Shown in pieces: positions 12,201 through 24,110 of a DNA stretch of 64,000 nt. Source of the DNA: Marisa cornuarietis (lineage: Eukaryota > Mollusca > Gastropoda > Architaenioglossa > Ampullariidae); contig SMMW01000584.1 of assembly GCA_004794655.1 (NCBI GenBank), forward strand, positions 8,596,001 to 8,660,000. Direction: 5' to 3'. The position numbers and the translations under genes are program-made. The first letter of the stretch is position 1. Each line of letters begins with the position of its first letter. The notes below the pieces were generated by a model that saw only the letters and a list, made by a program, of their open reading frames with translations, did no database searches and was not told the DNA's origin.

Positions 12201-15200
12201 GATGATTTACATTATTAATTATTTTTGCCAGGACATGTCAATATCAGAATTATTTATTTGATTTTTTTCAGGCCAAGCCAGAGACTCCTTGTGTACTTAA
12301 AAAGACATCAAAAGAAGGAAGCGCATCTTTTATCTGCAGTGTGTGCTTCAAAGACTTCAGATTTTCTGCAGCTTGCAGACAGCACATCATGTGCCACACG
12401 GGCAGCCGTCCATTTGCCTGCAAGCAGTGTGGCGCCAAATTCTCGCGGAAAGCCGATACTAAACGCCACATGAAAATCCACTTAAGAGCTAACCCACACA
12501 GATGCAGAGAGTGTGGAAACGCCTTTCTGAGCAAGTCTAAGCTAGTTCTTCATGCAGAAAGTCACATAGACCTAAGTAAACGCATTCATCAATGTGGACA
12601 GTGCAAGGAGACATTTTCTTGTAAAACTGTTTTGCACATTCACCACCAAACCCACCTTAGAGGCAGTCACAGGAAGATAGTTCACAACACAAGTCTTCAG
12701 GATAAGACCCAGGAGGAAAAAGTTGAGAAGGATTGTGATGCAAGCCACTGTCAGACCTTTGAGGAAGGAGTTGATAAGGATTGTGATGCAAGCCAGTGTA
12801 AGACCTCTGAGGAAGGAGTTGATAAGGATTGTGATGCAAGCCACTGTAAGACACTTGATGATCATTTAGATGCTGAGACTCTTGATGCTAAAGCATCAAC
12901 ACAAGCCCAGAAAAATGGGTTTGAAAAGGAACTTACAGAAATTCATAATGAGAATAAAGCAGAAGACCAGCTGGCTTCTTCAGAATATTTTAGTCTTGGT
13001 AGAAAAGAAACATCTAGTGGTGCTATTCTTGTAGGTAAATCCATTAGAACTCCACGCAGAGAGGCTGCCAGAAGGCAACAAGTGCTTATGACAGCAGTCA
13101 TTGCTGAGCTCAAAAGAAATCTTTCCTCTGACAATGATACAAGACGTTTAACAAAACGCCAAAGCCAAAAACAAAAGGTACTTCCCAGCTCCTTGGGGAA
13201 AAAGTTGCCGAAGGCCTCAAAGCAATACAGGTGTGACCAATGTAGAGTAGAGTACACATCTAAAGCACAGTTTTTGGTTCACCTTCGTGCCCACAGTGAA
13301 GAATATTCCCTCAAACATCCGCAAGGCCTATCAGCTTTCATTCACAAGGTTTCTTTTTTATTTTGTCTTTTAATATCAGCACTACATAGTTCTGCAGTGC
13401 TGAGGTCATGTAAATGTGTTACTGTTGTTGGCAGCATAAGTATAACCATTCACAGTGACTATCAGCTTTCATTGGCAATATGTTCTCTTATTCTTGTTAA
13501 AATTTTATTATCTTTACCGTTCATTATTAAGCGAAGAGATAGCCTTAGTTGCTGACTTGGCATAAAACAACAACTAACTAACTAACCGTTCATTATATCT
13601 GCCTGTTTGTGCCTTGTGCTATTGTTCGGAAAATTTACAGGGGAAAATCTACTCTGTTAACAGTAGTATGAACTATGTAATCTACACCTCTTTGGTCTTT
13701 TACAAAGTATGAAGACCCCATCCTTTCTTATCTCCTCAGACTTTTCAGTGAAAACTTGATCAGGTGCTAGGTTTCAGGTGTCAGATGTCCTGTAATGTCG
13801 CCATGAATTTTCATAATAATCTTCGCTGAAAGTGTCTTGAAGATGGAAATGACTACAGTGGACTAGGAAAGACTTTCAACACTTCATTTTCTGTTGAAGT
13901 TTCTTACGTCCCTGCATGTGCGCGCACGAACACACACTTTTACACACACATACACTATCTCTCTCTCTCTCTCTTTTCCCCCTCTCCATCCTGTTGTTTC
14001 TCTTATCATATAAACGTCCAGTAGAGTTTTTAATAGCGCTTTCTCAGACAGTAAACTTATTTCATCTTAGAACGTGTAGCTTAAATACTCAGTATTTGTT
14101 AATAAATGATAATTTATTTACCTTGTGTGTCTTTAAAGGACCACCTAAGAGTAAACACCGGAGGGAAGAAGCGAGAATGTCGTATGTGCGGCCTGCTTTT
14201 CGCCACTCGTAAAAACCTTCATGCTCACCGGCTGGTCCACCAAGCAAAAGGCATGAGGTTTCAACTCCACCGACAGCATCACAGCCGCAACATTGCAAGG
14301 TTGGCTATGTTTGATACATGTAATGATCTGTAACAGGTGTGAGGAACGTACGGCCCACAAAATCATTTCTTCCGGCTCGCCAAGGCAATCGCAGATTTCA
14401 ATAAATGTATCAGCTTTTTTCATAGCAACATAAATGTATATTAAGTGAATAATAGTAATAATAATAATAACGTAAATTTTTGAGGGACTAGCAAGGAATG
14501 TCTGTCATGAGATGACAGGATACATTCGAGTACATGACGGGATAGATACGTATGGTTCTCGTCGGCTGTCCGTGGCCTAGATGGACAAATTTGGAGAATT
14601 ATGCATGCATGTAACATTCATCACAAGTCGAGGGTAGACCATTTATACAATTAAAATAAAGTGATCGTCAGCATTGCTGTGTACCTTAGTGTGCAGTTCA
14701 GGCCTACGAGTGTCCAACGTTATCCTCAAACTGATTTCCAAAGGATGAGCAAATGATAAAGTTTTGGCTGGTAAAAAGCCGTTTGGGTTTATTTTCGCAT
14801 GTGCAAATGTCTGTATGTGTTGTATGTGTGTTAACACTTTATAAATGCCATGAACTTATCCATCAGGAGTTATGTGTGTACCAAACAGTCATCATTATTA
14901 TTAATGTACTGTCACTGCACAACCTCAACCAGAACATTGTACATTCGGAAAAAAAGGTTTTGTTACTATATACTACTCAAGGAACTTTTTAAATATAAAC
15001 ATATATTTTACGAACTCCAAACAGATGTTTTTCTGTGCTTTCCAAAGTGGCAGAGTATAGTTTTCGCGCACCTAATCAAAAAAAGCGGATTATAGCGAAG
15101 GATGGTCTTAAGAGTATCTTGCCGGGCTACCTGGCCAAACCAGACCACCTTGTGTCACTGGACTGCGGCATGAAGGGGTTCCTGGTGTCCTACGAGATTG

Positions 15201-16489
15201 ACGACCGTGCTATGCACAAAGTTGTTGGTTTTTTTTTTGTTCCCTGTATGAGATCTGGAGCAGCCTTTTCAGGCATGTTCTCAAATTCCTTGATTCTCCT
15301 CTTTGTATCGGCAACCAGAGTCCACGTCTCACATCCGTACATCAAGATTGGAATTAGGAGGGACTTGTACAGGCTGTTTTTGTAGTAAACCTCATGATGT
15401 TGCTGCGTCAGATCCTGTCCAGCCTGGCCATTGCCGCTATAGCAGAGACAAACATTATACCCAGAGCAAATAATTTTTCAAGATGAAGTTACTATTCGCC
15501 TTTCGATAATCTGGCTGATTTGAAGCGGAAAGACGTCCCAGTATATAAACAAGTTTGTGACCCCTGACTTTCGACATCTAAACCTTGTATAAAATCGTGA
15601 CATCACCACGCAATGTAGTTCTGACTACGAATACTCTAGCAACTACGAGTGCTGGAATGAGCCGTTCTATCAAAACAAGATCAGATTCTAAGCAACAAGA
15701 GGGGGCTTTATGACTTCAATCAGACAGGAAAGCCTAAATGTATCGTTCGTATGGTAAGCGAAAAAGAAATATGGTGGTTGACAGTTATATTAAAATGACA
15801 TAGGCCATGTACTTTATGTTTGCCTCCTTTTTTATTATGAAACCATAAAAGTCCTCTACGGCTACCTAAACACTATTTTGATAATTTCCCCATCTCTTTC
15901 CCTTCCTGATCATTTTTTATACCTTTCTAACATTTACTTTCTCTGGTACTTGAGGATTGATCCCCCTTCTGTTATTCTTGGCTTTCATTCTCCTAACACA
16001 CATAAATGTTTCCTTCACAGGTATAAATGTTCCAAATGTGATGCCTGCTTCAAGTCCCAGATGAGTCTCACCCAACATCTCCGCAGTCACAACCCAGACA
16101 TCCAGGTATTGCAGAAAACAAGGAACAGTTCCATACCAGCCTGCACTTCGTCAAACACCAAACTGCAGTTGCCCAGCCAATCAAAGCAGTGTGAGAAGCG
16201 CCTGGTGGAGATGCAGCGACGGCTAGAGCTGGGAGAGATCGCCTTTCGATGCCACGTGTGCAAGCTGGAGGTGGAGAGCAAGCAGGCTCTGACCGCGCAC
16301 CTCAGCGTGCACCCTATGTGTGCGCAATGTGGCATCGCCTTTCACCACGCCTGCGACCTCTCCACGCACATGAGAACACACACTGGCGAGAAACCGTACG
16401 CATGCCGCACGTGTAGCTTGTCATTCGCCAAGAACAGCCAGTTGAGGCAGCACCAGCACAAGCACTCGGCAGAAGCTGCTCAGTTGTGA
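8144..16489 (+). CDS. Large C2H2 zinc-finger protein, seven coding exons
   Basis: Coding exons are 8144-9244, 9647-9865, 10505-11118, 11495-11747, 12272-13348, 14139-14299 and 16021-16489. All junctions keep the frame (phases 0, 0, 2, 0, 0, 2) and the model ends in TGA, giving about 1,297 residues. I count 19 C2H2 fingers. Four lie in exon 1 and three in exon 3. One spans the exon 3/4 junction and one is inside exon 4. Five lie in exon 5, one in exon 6, and one spans the exon 6/7 junction, followed by three more. TGEKP-type linkers join several (HTGEKPFECPKC, HTGEKPYMCSKC), which is typical of sequence-specific DNA-binding nuclear proteins. No KRAB, BTB, SCAN or ZAD domain is visible. Between fingers there are long Ser/Gln/Thr-rich stretches. 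The start is the first ATG after an in-frame stop at 8117. It is most likely a transcriptional regulator, with unknown target and orthology. Confidence 0.88.
9647..9865 (+). CDS. Zinc-finger gene exon 2 (linker, GC donor)
   Basis: The exon has 73 codons of Ser/Thr/Gln-rich linker after a CATTAG acceptor, phase 0 at both ends. To join exon 3 in frame, the exon must end at AACAG before GCATGT, which is a GC-AG intron. The nearest GT donor (9870) would leave phase 1 and break the frame. Confidence 0.72.
10505..11118 (+). CDS. Zinc-finger gene exon 3 (fingers 5-7)
   Basis: A TTATCAG acceptor opens a frame of 204 codons plus two bases. It has a glutamine-rich stretch with repeated VPVQQ/VSVQQ words, then fingers starting WQCDVCQLTF, FSCSVCGATF and FKCEVCLSTF. 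The donor CATTCAG/GTACGG lies right after the next linker (KGIKPF), so finger 8 is split between exons. Confidence 0.87.
11495..11747 (+). CDS. Zinc-finger gene exon 4 (fingers 8-9)
   Basis: The exon completes finger 8 (CETCNGSF) and carries finger 9 (HACKVCSAGF). An acidic tail (LDEEEATARD) follows. Acceptor TCCACAG and donor GAG/GTAGAT give phases 2 and 0. Confidence 0.86.
12272..13348 (+). CDS. Zinc-finger gene exon 5 (fingers 10-14, 16-residue repeat)
   Basis: The exon has 359 codons. Fingers begin FICSVCFKDF, FACKQCGAKF, HRCRECGNAF, HQCGQCKETF and, after a long spacer, YRCDQCRVEY. The spacer includes three tandem copies of a 16-residue acidic cysteine-containing unit (KDCDASxCxT...EEGVD) at about 12727-12860. 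A basic patch (RREAARRQQ and KRQSQKQK) follows. The donor is a weak CAAG/GTTTCT, supported by perfect phase with the next exon. Confidence 0.84.
12727..12865 (+). repeat. Coding tandem repeat, 48-bp unit, three copies
   Basis: The word AAGGATTGTGATGCAAGCCA recurs with 48-bp spacing inside exon 5. Each unit encodes 16 residues including two cysteines. The last copy decays after KTLDD. Confidence 0.85.
13349..14138 (+). other. Zinc-finger gene intron 5
   Basis: This intron runs from a GTTTCT donor to a TCTTTAAAG acceptor. It contains a short CT-rich tract near 13955-13985 and nothing else I recognise. Confidence 0.6.
14139..14299 (+). CDS. Zinc-finger gene exon 6 (finger 15)
   Basis: The acceptor CTTTAAAG opens DHLRVNTGGKKRECRMCG, a slightly eroded TGEKP-like linker and finger. 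It completes the histidines with HAHRLVH. The donor GCAAG/GTTGGC leaves phase 2, matching exon 7. Confidence 0.8.
14300..16020 (+). other. Zinc-finger gene intron 6 with a LINE fragment
   Basis: This 1.7-kb intron holds an antisense LINE remnant at about 15085-15440. Otherwise it is AT-rich sequence with a short (AAT)n run near 14451-14470. Confidence 0.6.
15085..15440 (-). mobile_element. LINE remnant, RT C-terminal region
   Basis: On the minus strand the region reads LYKSLLIPILMYGCETWTL, a hallmark of one animal LINE reverse transcriptase group. With frame breaks it continues into HQEPLHAAV and VVWFGQVARQDTL. The same C-terminal block ([16 protein letters not shown]) occurs on the plus strand at about 51000-51298, so the two are relatives. 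Confidence 0.75.
16021..16489 (+). CDS. Zinc-finger gene exon 7 (fingers 16-19 and stop)
   Basis: The strong acceptor TTCCTTCACAG leads into YKCSKCDACF. A linker follows, then the fingers FRCHVCKLEV, MCAQCGIAFH and YACRTCSLSF, with a canonical HTGEKP linker before the last. Translation ends AEAAQL-TGA at 16487-16489. Confidence 0.88.
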
Positions 16490-16761
16490 CCACTGGGGGA
16501 TGCTCTTTTCAAACTTTAGAGACCTCTCCCAGCATGAGCAAACAATCTAAGCAGTCTCTGGGCAACATCCAATGTGATCCATTAGCTGGTTAATGAATCC
16601 CTTCAACATATTCCGTGTAGGAATCGCTTTCAAGTGGAAAACATGTTTGTACTTATAACTGAGAAAGTAATGATTATGTTTGAGGGCAATAATATACATG
16701 GTTGGGGGGGGTTGTTTTTATGAGACCACTTTGCATTACTAAAAAAGTACTTATATGCAGA

Positions 16762-16767
16762 AATAAA
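16762..16767 (+). promoter_or_regulatory. Polyadenylation signal AATAAA
   Basis: A canonical AATAAA hexamer lies 273 bases after the zinc-finger stop codon, in the expected place for the 3' UTR end. Confidence 0.6.
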
Positions 16768-16799
16768 ACGTGCATGTGAAAGAAACCAAACCTCTTAAC

Positions 16800-19700
16800 C
16801 TTATTAAAAGTATGATATTGAAAGATGCCAGTCTTATTGCTCAGAAAAATATTTTAAAGAAATGTTGGTTTCCGGCAGTTGAAACACCTTAGCACATAAT
16901 ATACACAAAACTGCCAATATAAATCTGGTTTTAAAAAGGCATTTGAATAAATTTTACACGATGTGTCTATGTACTCCAAACACGAGCCTTGCCAGCGCGA
17001 ACTTGCAAAGTGCGGTCGTGTCTGACGCTGTATCGGGCTCACTAGACAACGGTGCGAAACCAACGGAAACAAATACGGGTCGTGTTCCTGCCGGTGATTC
17101 TTGTCGGCTTTTTTATTATTTATTTTATTTTATTTTTTTGCGGACCTCATTTTGTTTCACGAGGTTTTAATCAGAATGACAGCCACTGCATCGTCAACCG
17201 TTTGTTTTCTCGTGCGTAAAGGGGCATCCTTTTGTAGGCGGCAAAAGTAGTCTCGCGCTAGTTCCTCAGTATCTCTATAGTTCAATTTATTTGAGGCAGT
17301 GATGCAGCACGCTATAACCTTATCTTTACAGCCTTCACCTTTATCGTCCGCTGCTGCCGCGGCTGTTTTAGTTACACCGGTGTCCTTGGATGGCTGATGC
17401 AGGCGATAAAACAATGAAGCCTGGCTACGCATCAGCGTTCACGGGGATCGTGGCACGACTTCCATTGTCATGTGTTACTAGGCACTTAAAACTCTCAATA
17501 ACATTTCACATAGAAAAACAGTAAAGATCACTGCCTTTTCCCGCTCCCTTACCCACAGACAAATAACAGGTACATGCGCGCTTGGATCGAATTCGGTCTC
17601 TTTCTCTCCCTCCCCTCTCTCTCTCTTCTGTACGAAGATAAGAATTTATTAGCCAAGTGACATTGCACTGGGAATTCGACTTGATGACGGGCGCCACTTA
17701 ATCGACAAATACCGATCACACCCACACCCATACTTGCGGACGCTGCTGCTCGCATTGTTGTTTACACAAACATATAGAGGACATTTAGCCCTCTCAAACA
17801 GCAGGCACAGAACAAAAGAAAGAATAATCAGGTCTATCATCGTGTAGCCATGTTTCCGGCGCGATCTGAGACCGTTATTAAATAAAGTTGATTAAGAGAG
17901 CGTTTGACCCACCATCAAAGGTAGGCTCAAAGCGCCTCACAAAAAGAATAAATAAATAAATAAAGGGTCCACGGAATAGTCACAAAGATGTAAAACCACG
18001 GACCCTCATTACTGGATAAGCGACTCAGGTTCATGTCCGGTGTAAGTCTCGGCTTTCCTTTAGACAGGCCTTGTGTTTCCGGTTCTATGTTTGCATACCT
18101 TAAATAAATTCTTAAAGAAGAGGTCTTTCTTTCCTAACAGAACAATCTAAACAACTGTTTCCAAAAAATCAAAAACAATGTTTTTTTAACTGTTAGTGGT
18201 AAAACAAGTCAATAGCATCTGTTTAGACGATGTTTTCATATTATAAAATTGTCGAAAAATCTAAATACGTTTTCAATAAACAAACAGTATACCTTTTACA
18301 GAAAATACTGTTTATTTTGCAATCAATCTTCTTTAACAAGGTTCTGATGACAGAAAAGCTTAATTATTCACTTCTAAAATTTATTCTACGTTATGAAGAT
18401 CCGCCATTTTGACAGAAAATGGAAGCGAAAGCCCTTGTTATTACGATTGGTCACTCCTATGATAGAGCAAAGAAGCAACGAATGAGAGACACTTATCCAG
18501 TTAATGAAGGTTTAACGGGGACCACTCCAGAAAACAAGGATTAGTGACATCAGGAGAATATTGAGAATATACTGAGAAGTCATGAGAATATGAAAAAATA
18601 TTATCATATAAAACAGCAAGAAAAGGTGATCGTTACTTTAGTTTATTCACGGCAGCTCAAGGTCGCTGTCAAAGCAAATGAAGACGCCAGAGTGAACTCC
18701 AGCCAATACGTCCAATCACTTCGCACGTCAAAAGAACTTTATGTACAATCCAGACGCAAGACACAAGGGGGTGGGGGGGGGCAAACGCAGCAGAAGCACG
18801 TGTAAACATGACCACAACGAAGAAACAAAATCAAGGAGAGCCGATGCCTTCAGCCTGTTAGGTGAAGGGGCGTAACTCATATATATAATTTTATTATCAA
18901 ATATATTCATTATTTATAATTTATAAAAACTTTATAATCTGTTTTAATCATAATAATAACAATAACAGTGACAATCGTAATAATTGATTTAACTAACACA
19001 GAATCACATTCATAGACGAGTGAAGCGTGATACAAGCAATGAGCGATTAATAAATGAACGATAAAAAAAAACTAAAATTAACAACAATAAAGTCGGTCCT
19101 CAGTATTCGCAAAGGTCAGGGTTGTAGGATTCCCACGAATGTAGAAAATATGTAAAAATTTAGGTCCTCCCCACTTTATACTGTTAACCACATTTAACAC
19201 AAAAAAGTAAAATGATGCACTATATGTGAAAATATATATGAATAGTACCCATATTTTATGCATTTATGACGTTCTAAATATTTTAAAGTCTAAATTTTCT
19301 TTCTACTCTGTGCGCGTCCTCTGCAATTTTTTGGCAGGATGCGGCACGACTCCGAATTCCCATTTATTTCTTGATCAAAACCGCAAAACTTAAACCCATA
19401 AATGCTAGGGGAAGACTGTCTAGATACATTCATGAAGACTTTCAATATATTAAAATAACGTTCGAGAGTTATTTCGACCAGATCCTCCCCTACAAAAAAG
19501 TAAAAACAAAAGTATTACAAATCGAGCTGTAATATAGAAAAATTTGAGCAACCAGCGCTATTTTGTCAGTAAGGCATTAGTGTCGTTAGTGTCCATCCTT
19601 TCTCTTCACAAGTCAGCCTTTTCTCCACTGCCTGTTCCCTCTGTCCGTCTTATTTTTCATGGACCTGGGAAAGTTTTATTTGTGAGAATAATTGTTAATG

Positions 19701-20990
19701 AGAAATATGGATTAGTTGTGTTTTGATTGTCGACCTCCCAAAACTTTTAAGACCGCATTTTGTCCTGCATGGATCAAGAGCATACTGCAACACACAAACT
19801 CCGCCAAAAGAATCGCAATGCAAATAGAAACGGAATATTTTGCCCCCCTGGCCCGTCGATGATTATAAGGCGACGAGAACAGCTCAAGCTCGCCTCAGGC
19901 ATCGGTCGCTGCCACAATGAAGGCCAAGACAAGTAGTCGATGGCTTCTTGTCTAAGATCCCGGAGGCTGGGGTATTCTATTTTTTGTAATAAGAAAGGAC
20001 ATCGACTGTCAAAGATCTGTAAGAGTACAGATGGCGATGACGAAGATGCGCTCAATACACGATGGTTACAAAATGTGACGGCATAAAGTGTGAACAGTTC
20101 CGGTAAAATTTATTTGAAAAAAAACGTTTTAGGATGTTGATATATTGAAACAAAAAATTAACTCATGATTTGATTATACGAAAATTTGGCAAACTGAAGT
20201 GAACGGAATTTTCTATTCGTCGCTGCGAACTCTTAAAAATGCAGGCATGGGAGAAAGATCTGTAAATTTCGGAGGGACTAGCAACATGAAATTCTGACGT
20301 CCAATAAGAACGTAGAAAGCATATTTATCACCTCTGTAATAAATGGACAGGAGTGTAACCACTTACGAGCGGTTTTCAGTGCCATATTTTCCAGAAGTTT
20401 GCTCGGCGAGGATCGGCCATCTGAGCCATCAACGATAACACAACAGTTGAATGCTTACATCCCAGAAATCTTTGCACGCGGTCATAGCCTATTACTGCTA
20501 TTAAATACAGTGACGCTGTTTACTCTTTTACTGTACCGTTGCAAGTGGAAGAAAATCCGTGAGGACTGTTACTGGGTAATTTTCAATCTCTTTCAGAATG
20601 TTTGTTTTGCAACAAAGACGGTACAGTAAAGCAAAACAAATTCACATCTATATCTATGCTCTTTGGCACACTACAATTCTGTAACATTAAACTGGCTTTA
20701 TATAATCTTTATTTGTTTGCTAAGAGGATGTTTTTATTTGCTTTTACTATTGTACAATATTTAGGTCACAAATCGTCGAACTTTGACCAAGTTTGGCGAA
20801 GCTGTGTGTGAAGGTCACAAAGCAAGTGGTTTTGAGGCCAACGCTTGGTGCAATGAAACGGTGATCAACATGATAAATCCAAGCTTGTTTGCCAAATACA
20901 TTTGCCAATACATTTGGGAATTTGAGGCACTTCGGAGACTCGACACTTTGGCACTTGATCTTCGGCGTTCAAGAGAGGGTATTACGAATT
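16800..20990. other. Intergenic region, no gene recognised
   Basis: This is mostly AT-rich DNA. One minus-strand frame (17432-17157) has a protein-like composition (DKVIACCITASNKLNYRDTE is typical) but matches no family I know and has no visible splice context. Other frames are short and featureless. Confidence 0.45.
17157..17432 (-). other. Unrecognised open frame
   Basis: This frame of 91 codons on the minus strand has a balanced amino-acid composition (ELARDYFCRLQKDAPLRTR is an example) and a GCG/GCC-rich alanine run. I recognise no domain, promoter or junction. It could be a gene fragment, an old transposon piece or chance. Confidence 0.18.
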
Positions 20991-20993
20991 AAA

Positions 20994-21590
20994 TGTTGTA
21001 GCCGTTGTGGGGTGTGCTGCCCGGTGGCCGGCGGCGCTATAATGGACATTTGGCCCCCGAGAATGTGTGCGAGCGTGCGACTGACGTAAGCCTTGTTAAC
21101 GAGAATGATCGGTGCGAGAGAGTGCATGCATGACGTGTAGCTACTTATAGATGTCTCTATTTATATATATAATCCCTGAGAGAGTGTGACGAGAAAATTT
21201 TCGACAGAGAGAGAGAAAGAGAAAGATCGCAGAGTGCACGAGTATCGTCAGGTGTGTGTCGCCTTTGATCGTGTAGGCGTGTGTCGCCTTTCTTCTTCCT
21301 TTTATTTCTTTTCGCCCCCAGTGGTCAGTGGAGAATAGGGCCGCAACTATACCACGCCATCAGACCCGGTTCTGGGCCTCCCTCCCTGGGTTCCAGGCGG
21401 AGTTGTGTCGCCTTTAGCCAGAGGGTGTCGCCGCTACTTTGCGTTTTGGCGTGTGTCGCCATTTTGCAGCGGGTTTGATATATGTACGCTTCAGAGCCAT
21501 TGTATAAACTGTAAACAAAAGTGTGGGAAACTATCTTCCACTGCAAGGACTCAGTCTATTGTAGAGATTGTAGATTAGGACCCACAAACC
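20994..21590 (+). mobile_element. Possible LTR of a retrotransposon remnant
   Basis: The region is GC-richer than its surroundings and has a TATA-like run (ATTTATATATATAA) near 21161. It ends just before TTGGCGACGACATAAAAG, which resembles the TGGCGAC-type primer-binding sites of Gypsy-like elements. The octamer GTGTCGCC recurs five times between 21256 and 21460. I could not confirm terminal TG...CA inverted ends or a second LTR, so this is tentative. Confidence 0.3.
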
Positions 21591-21599
21591 ATTGGCGAC

Positions 21600-21980
21600 G
21601 ACATAAAAGCATGAGTCATATGCACTGTCGTCAATTAACACCACGTATTCAACTTACATCGCAACTCAGGGCTTTGACCGCCTTGGAACAATGCAGCGTT
21701 TCAACGGATGTAGACTGTTTCTCCCTGCCATGCCTCAACAACTTCACACGCCTCCGATCCCGGCAGTCAGCGGGACAGCGGAACCCTAGTCCTAGATTGC
21801 ACGGAGGACAATGCCAGGGTTGTCACCAGCTACTGACACCAACGCTGCAGGTGTCCCACCTTATAATCCACGACCTCTGCAGTTGCCGCACTCTGTTAGT
21901 CAGCCTCCGATGCTGTAAATCCAGTGTTAAATCTAAATACAAACTATACATGCTGTGCAACATCCATTTATCCCTTAACT
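21600..21980 (+). pseudogene. Possible retroelement gag-like fragment
   Basis: Directly after the putative primer-binding site, broken frames encode a proline-rich stretch (TPPIPAVSG, PPYNPRPLQLPHSVSQPPM) like the start of some Gypsy gag proteins. No nucleocapsid knuckle is present. It is interpreted only together with the neighbouring LTR-like sequence. Confidence 0.22.
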
Positions 21981-22320
21981 GATGAAGATATTTCAGAGAC
22001 AATAAACTGAAAAGCTATTCAAAAGTTAAAAAATGGGAAAGCTCATGGTATAGACGAAATAAATAAAAATTGTTTTTAAAACAGCAAAATATATCGCTGA
22101 ACCTTTTCAACAAAGCGTTTTACTTATGGACATGAACATGGTTCTTCTCCAGCACAATGGAGCAAATCTGTCACTACGTTGTAAGAAAATGACAGTCCCC
22201 CTCTCCCTGCCAAACCATGAAAACTGTCGTGGAACATCTTTTTTCACCACAACAAGAAAAACTCTATTTCCAATTTCAATAAATGTATTATATGAGTCGA
22301 CAAAATAAGTAAAATTTGTG
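21980..22320 (+). mobile_element. LINE reverse transcriptase fragment
   Basis: After an in-frame stop the sequence reads AIQKLKNGKAHGIDEI, the first conserved LINE reverse transcriptase block. A decayed copy of the next blocks follows (NHENCRGTSF, then KTLFPISINVL). Frames are broken. Confidence 0.65.
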
Positions 22321-22719
22321 ATAAGCAAGCTAATTTTCAAAAGTATTACTCAGCCAAAGATCTTAATTTTATATTGATCTTTGTGATCCAAACGGGTTCA
22401 TTAATCATTAGTGGTGACAGAAGCAAACTTTTTGTGTTTTTTAACGATTCATAAGCATTCTATCCGAAGAATAGAACAGACGATTGGTTCTTTTTCAAAG
22501 GAAAACATTAACGACAATGTTTTACGTTTTAACAGCTATTTTTAGTTCTGTTCAGTTATATGTCAGAAGGGACATGCAGCTCTAGTATTTTATTAATATT
22601 CAGATGCCATCCCTCACCTGCTCGTTGTTAGATTATAAAGGTTTCAGAAAGTAAGAAACACATAGTAACAAACAGATGGTGACAACAGTGGCCCGCTTTA
22701 GACAGGGTGAAGAGAAACT

Positions 22720-23070
22720 TTTTACTTTTTGTTTGCCGGCGATAGCTCTCTAATCTCGACCACTACTGTCGGGATACAGAATCACATGAATAAGTTAGTG
22801 AAAGGGTCAGTTCTTTGGAATAAAATGTGTAACTTGAATAAATTTGAGGGGAAAAAAACTCAAATGGTATCTCGCGAAGGTGGACACACAGCGAAACCTG
22901 AACGATGTTCTCTATATAGTCCTTTCCTGAAAGTCCTTTTCTGTTTATTTAAGCGTAATTCTTTATTTTTAAGTAAAGTACAACCCTTTCTACATCAATT
23001 GGAACACTCAATAGCTACAACTATTTGGGATTCCCATTGGAAAGCATGGAGATTTGGGGGTTTTATCCAG
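22720..23070 (+). mobile_element. LINE reverse transcriptase fragment with FAGD in place of FADD
   Basis: The stretch FAGDSSLISTTTVGIQNHMN corresponds to the catalytic FADD region, with the second position changed from A-D-D to A-G-D. GGHTAKPER follows and then a decayed NSYNYLGF block near 23005-23030. The mutated catalytic aspartate and missing flanks show it is inactive. A 70-bp block inside it (about 22930-23000) is repeated at 24800-24872. Confidence 0.65.
22928..23002 (+). repeat. 75-bp repeat block, copy 1
   Basis: The words AAAGTCCTTTTCTGTTTATT and AAGTAAAGTACAACCCTT are shared, in the same order and spacing, with 24797-24872. Confidence 0.8.
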
Positions 23071-23079
23071 ACTTTTTGA

Positions 23080-24015
23080 AACTCCAATAACGCCTTTCAG
23101 ACATACAATAGGGAATACATTTATGCCCTTCCTCTAGTGATCTAGTTCATTCCACAAGACGATCTCACCTTCGTTCCTTCCATTTTTATCTTTGTGTGTA
23201 TGTGAGGTCTTGGAAAGGAGTCTTAAGTCAGTGATAGTTTTATTACTCAGAGTGTTGGTGATTCACAAGGGTTAACATGGTTGAAACTGTACATCTCTGC
23301 GATAAAAATCCCAAGAATCTAATATTATTTATTATGAATCTAATATTCTAATATTCTGATATGTAACAAACGGGGAAAGCTCCTTCTGTATCGAAACATA
23401 CATCGCGAGCAATAGGCTACTTGCTTAAACTACAAACCATCTCTTATCGACTACCTATTTTCATGACTTTTGAACAAACTCATTTGAGTGATGTCCTTTG
23501 CAATAAAAACATCAGCCTAAATATATATAGTACCCGATAACCCAGCACTACTGTTGTTCATCGGAAACCAGCAGCGAATTCTTCAAGTGTGGCATTGTTG
23601 TTAACACCTGCCTTAGAATAATGTTGTTTATCCCATTTACTCAAGAAGTTTTTTATTTATGACCAACACTTCAATTTTGTCAAAGCTCGACCTTCCTTTT
23701 GAAGGAGGGTCGTACCAGTGCAGATATACAAACTTACGTCAGTTTTGCTTTTTTATGTCTTATCAATGGAAATCATGTTTATTGTACTGTGTTGTTAAAT
23801 AATGTATGTGACAGTAACATTCTGAACATCATTCCAATAGGTGCCTATTAATTTAATTACTTGATTTTCTGATCAAGATTTTTTTGTTCCTTGAAGAATT
23901 TTAGCAAAGCGCCCTGTGATTGTAGAAAACGCACTTTCTTTTCCTCACATTCGCATCCATAAAGGAGAGCTAAACCTAATGTTGTGTTGAAAATTGTTTC
24001 ATGTCAGGAGAGAGA
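23080..24015. other. Intergenic region
   Basis: AT-rich DNA with no recognisable gene or repeat. Confidence 0.5.
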
Positions 24016-24017
24016 GA

Positions 24018-24019
<2 letters not shown>

Positions 24020-24085
<66 letters not shown>

Positions 24086-24110
24086 GAGTTGGTGCGTGCG
24101 TGCGTGCGTG
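24020..24110. repeat. (TG)n followed by (TGCG)n microsatellite
   Basis: A TG tract of about 65 bases is followed by a short TGCG tract. It lies about 400 bases before the start codon of the mosaic gene, in its promoter or 5' UTR region. Confidence 0.95.

Noticed and set aside
12572..12865. Minus-strand frames with repeated CITILINS-like words
   Set aside because: Antisense shadow of the 48-bp coding repeat in zinc-finger exon 5.
19774..20055. Minus-strand frame of 93 codons
   Set aside because: No recognisable motif or splice context.
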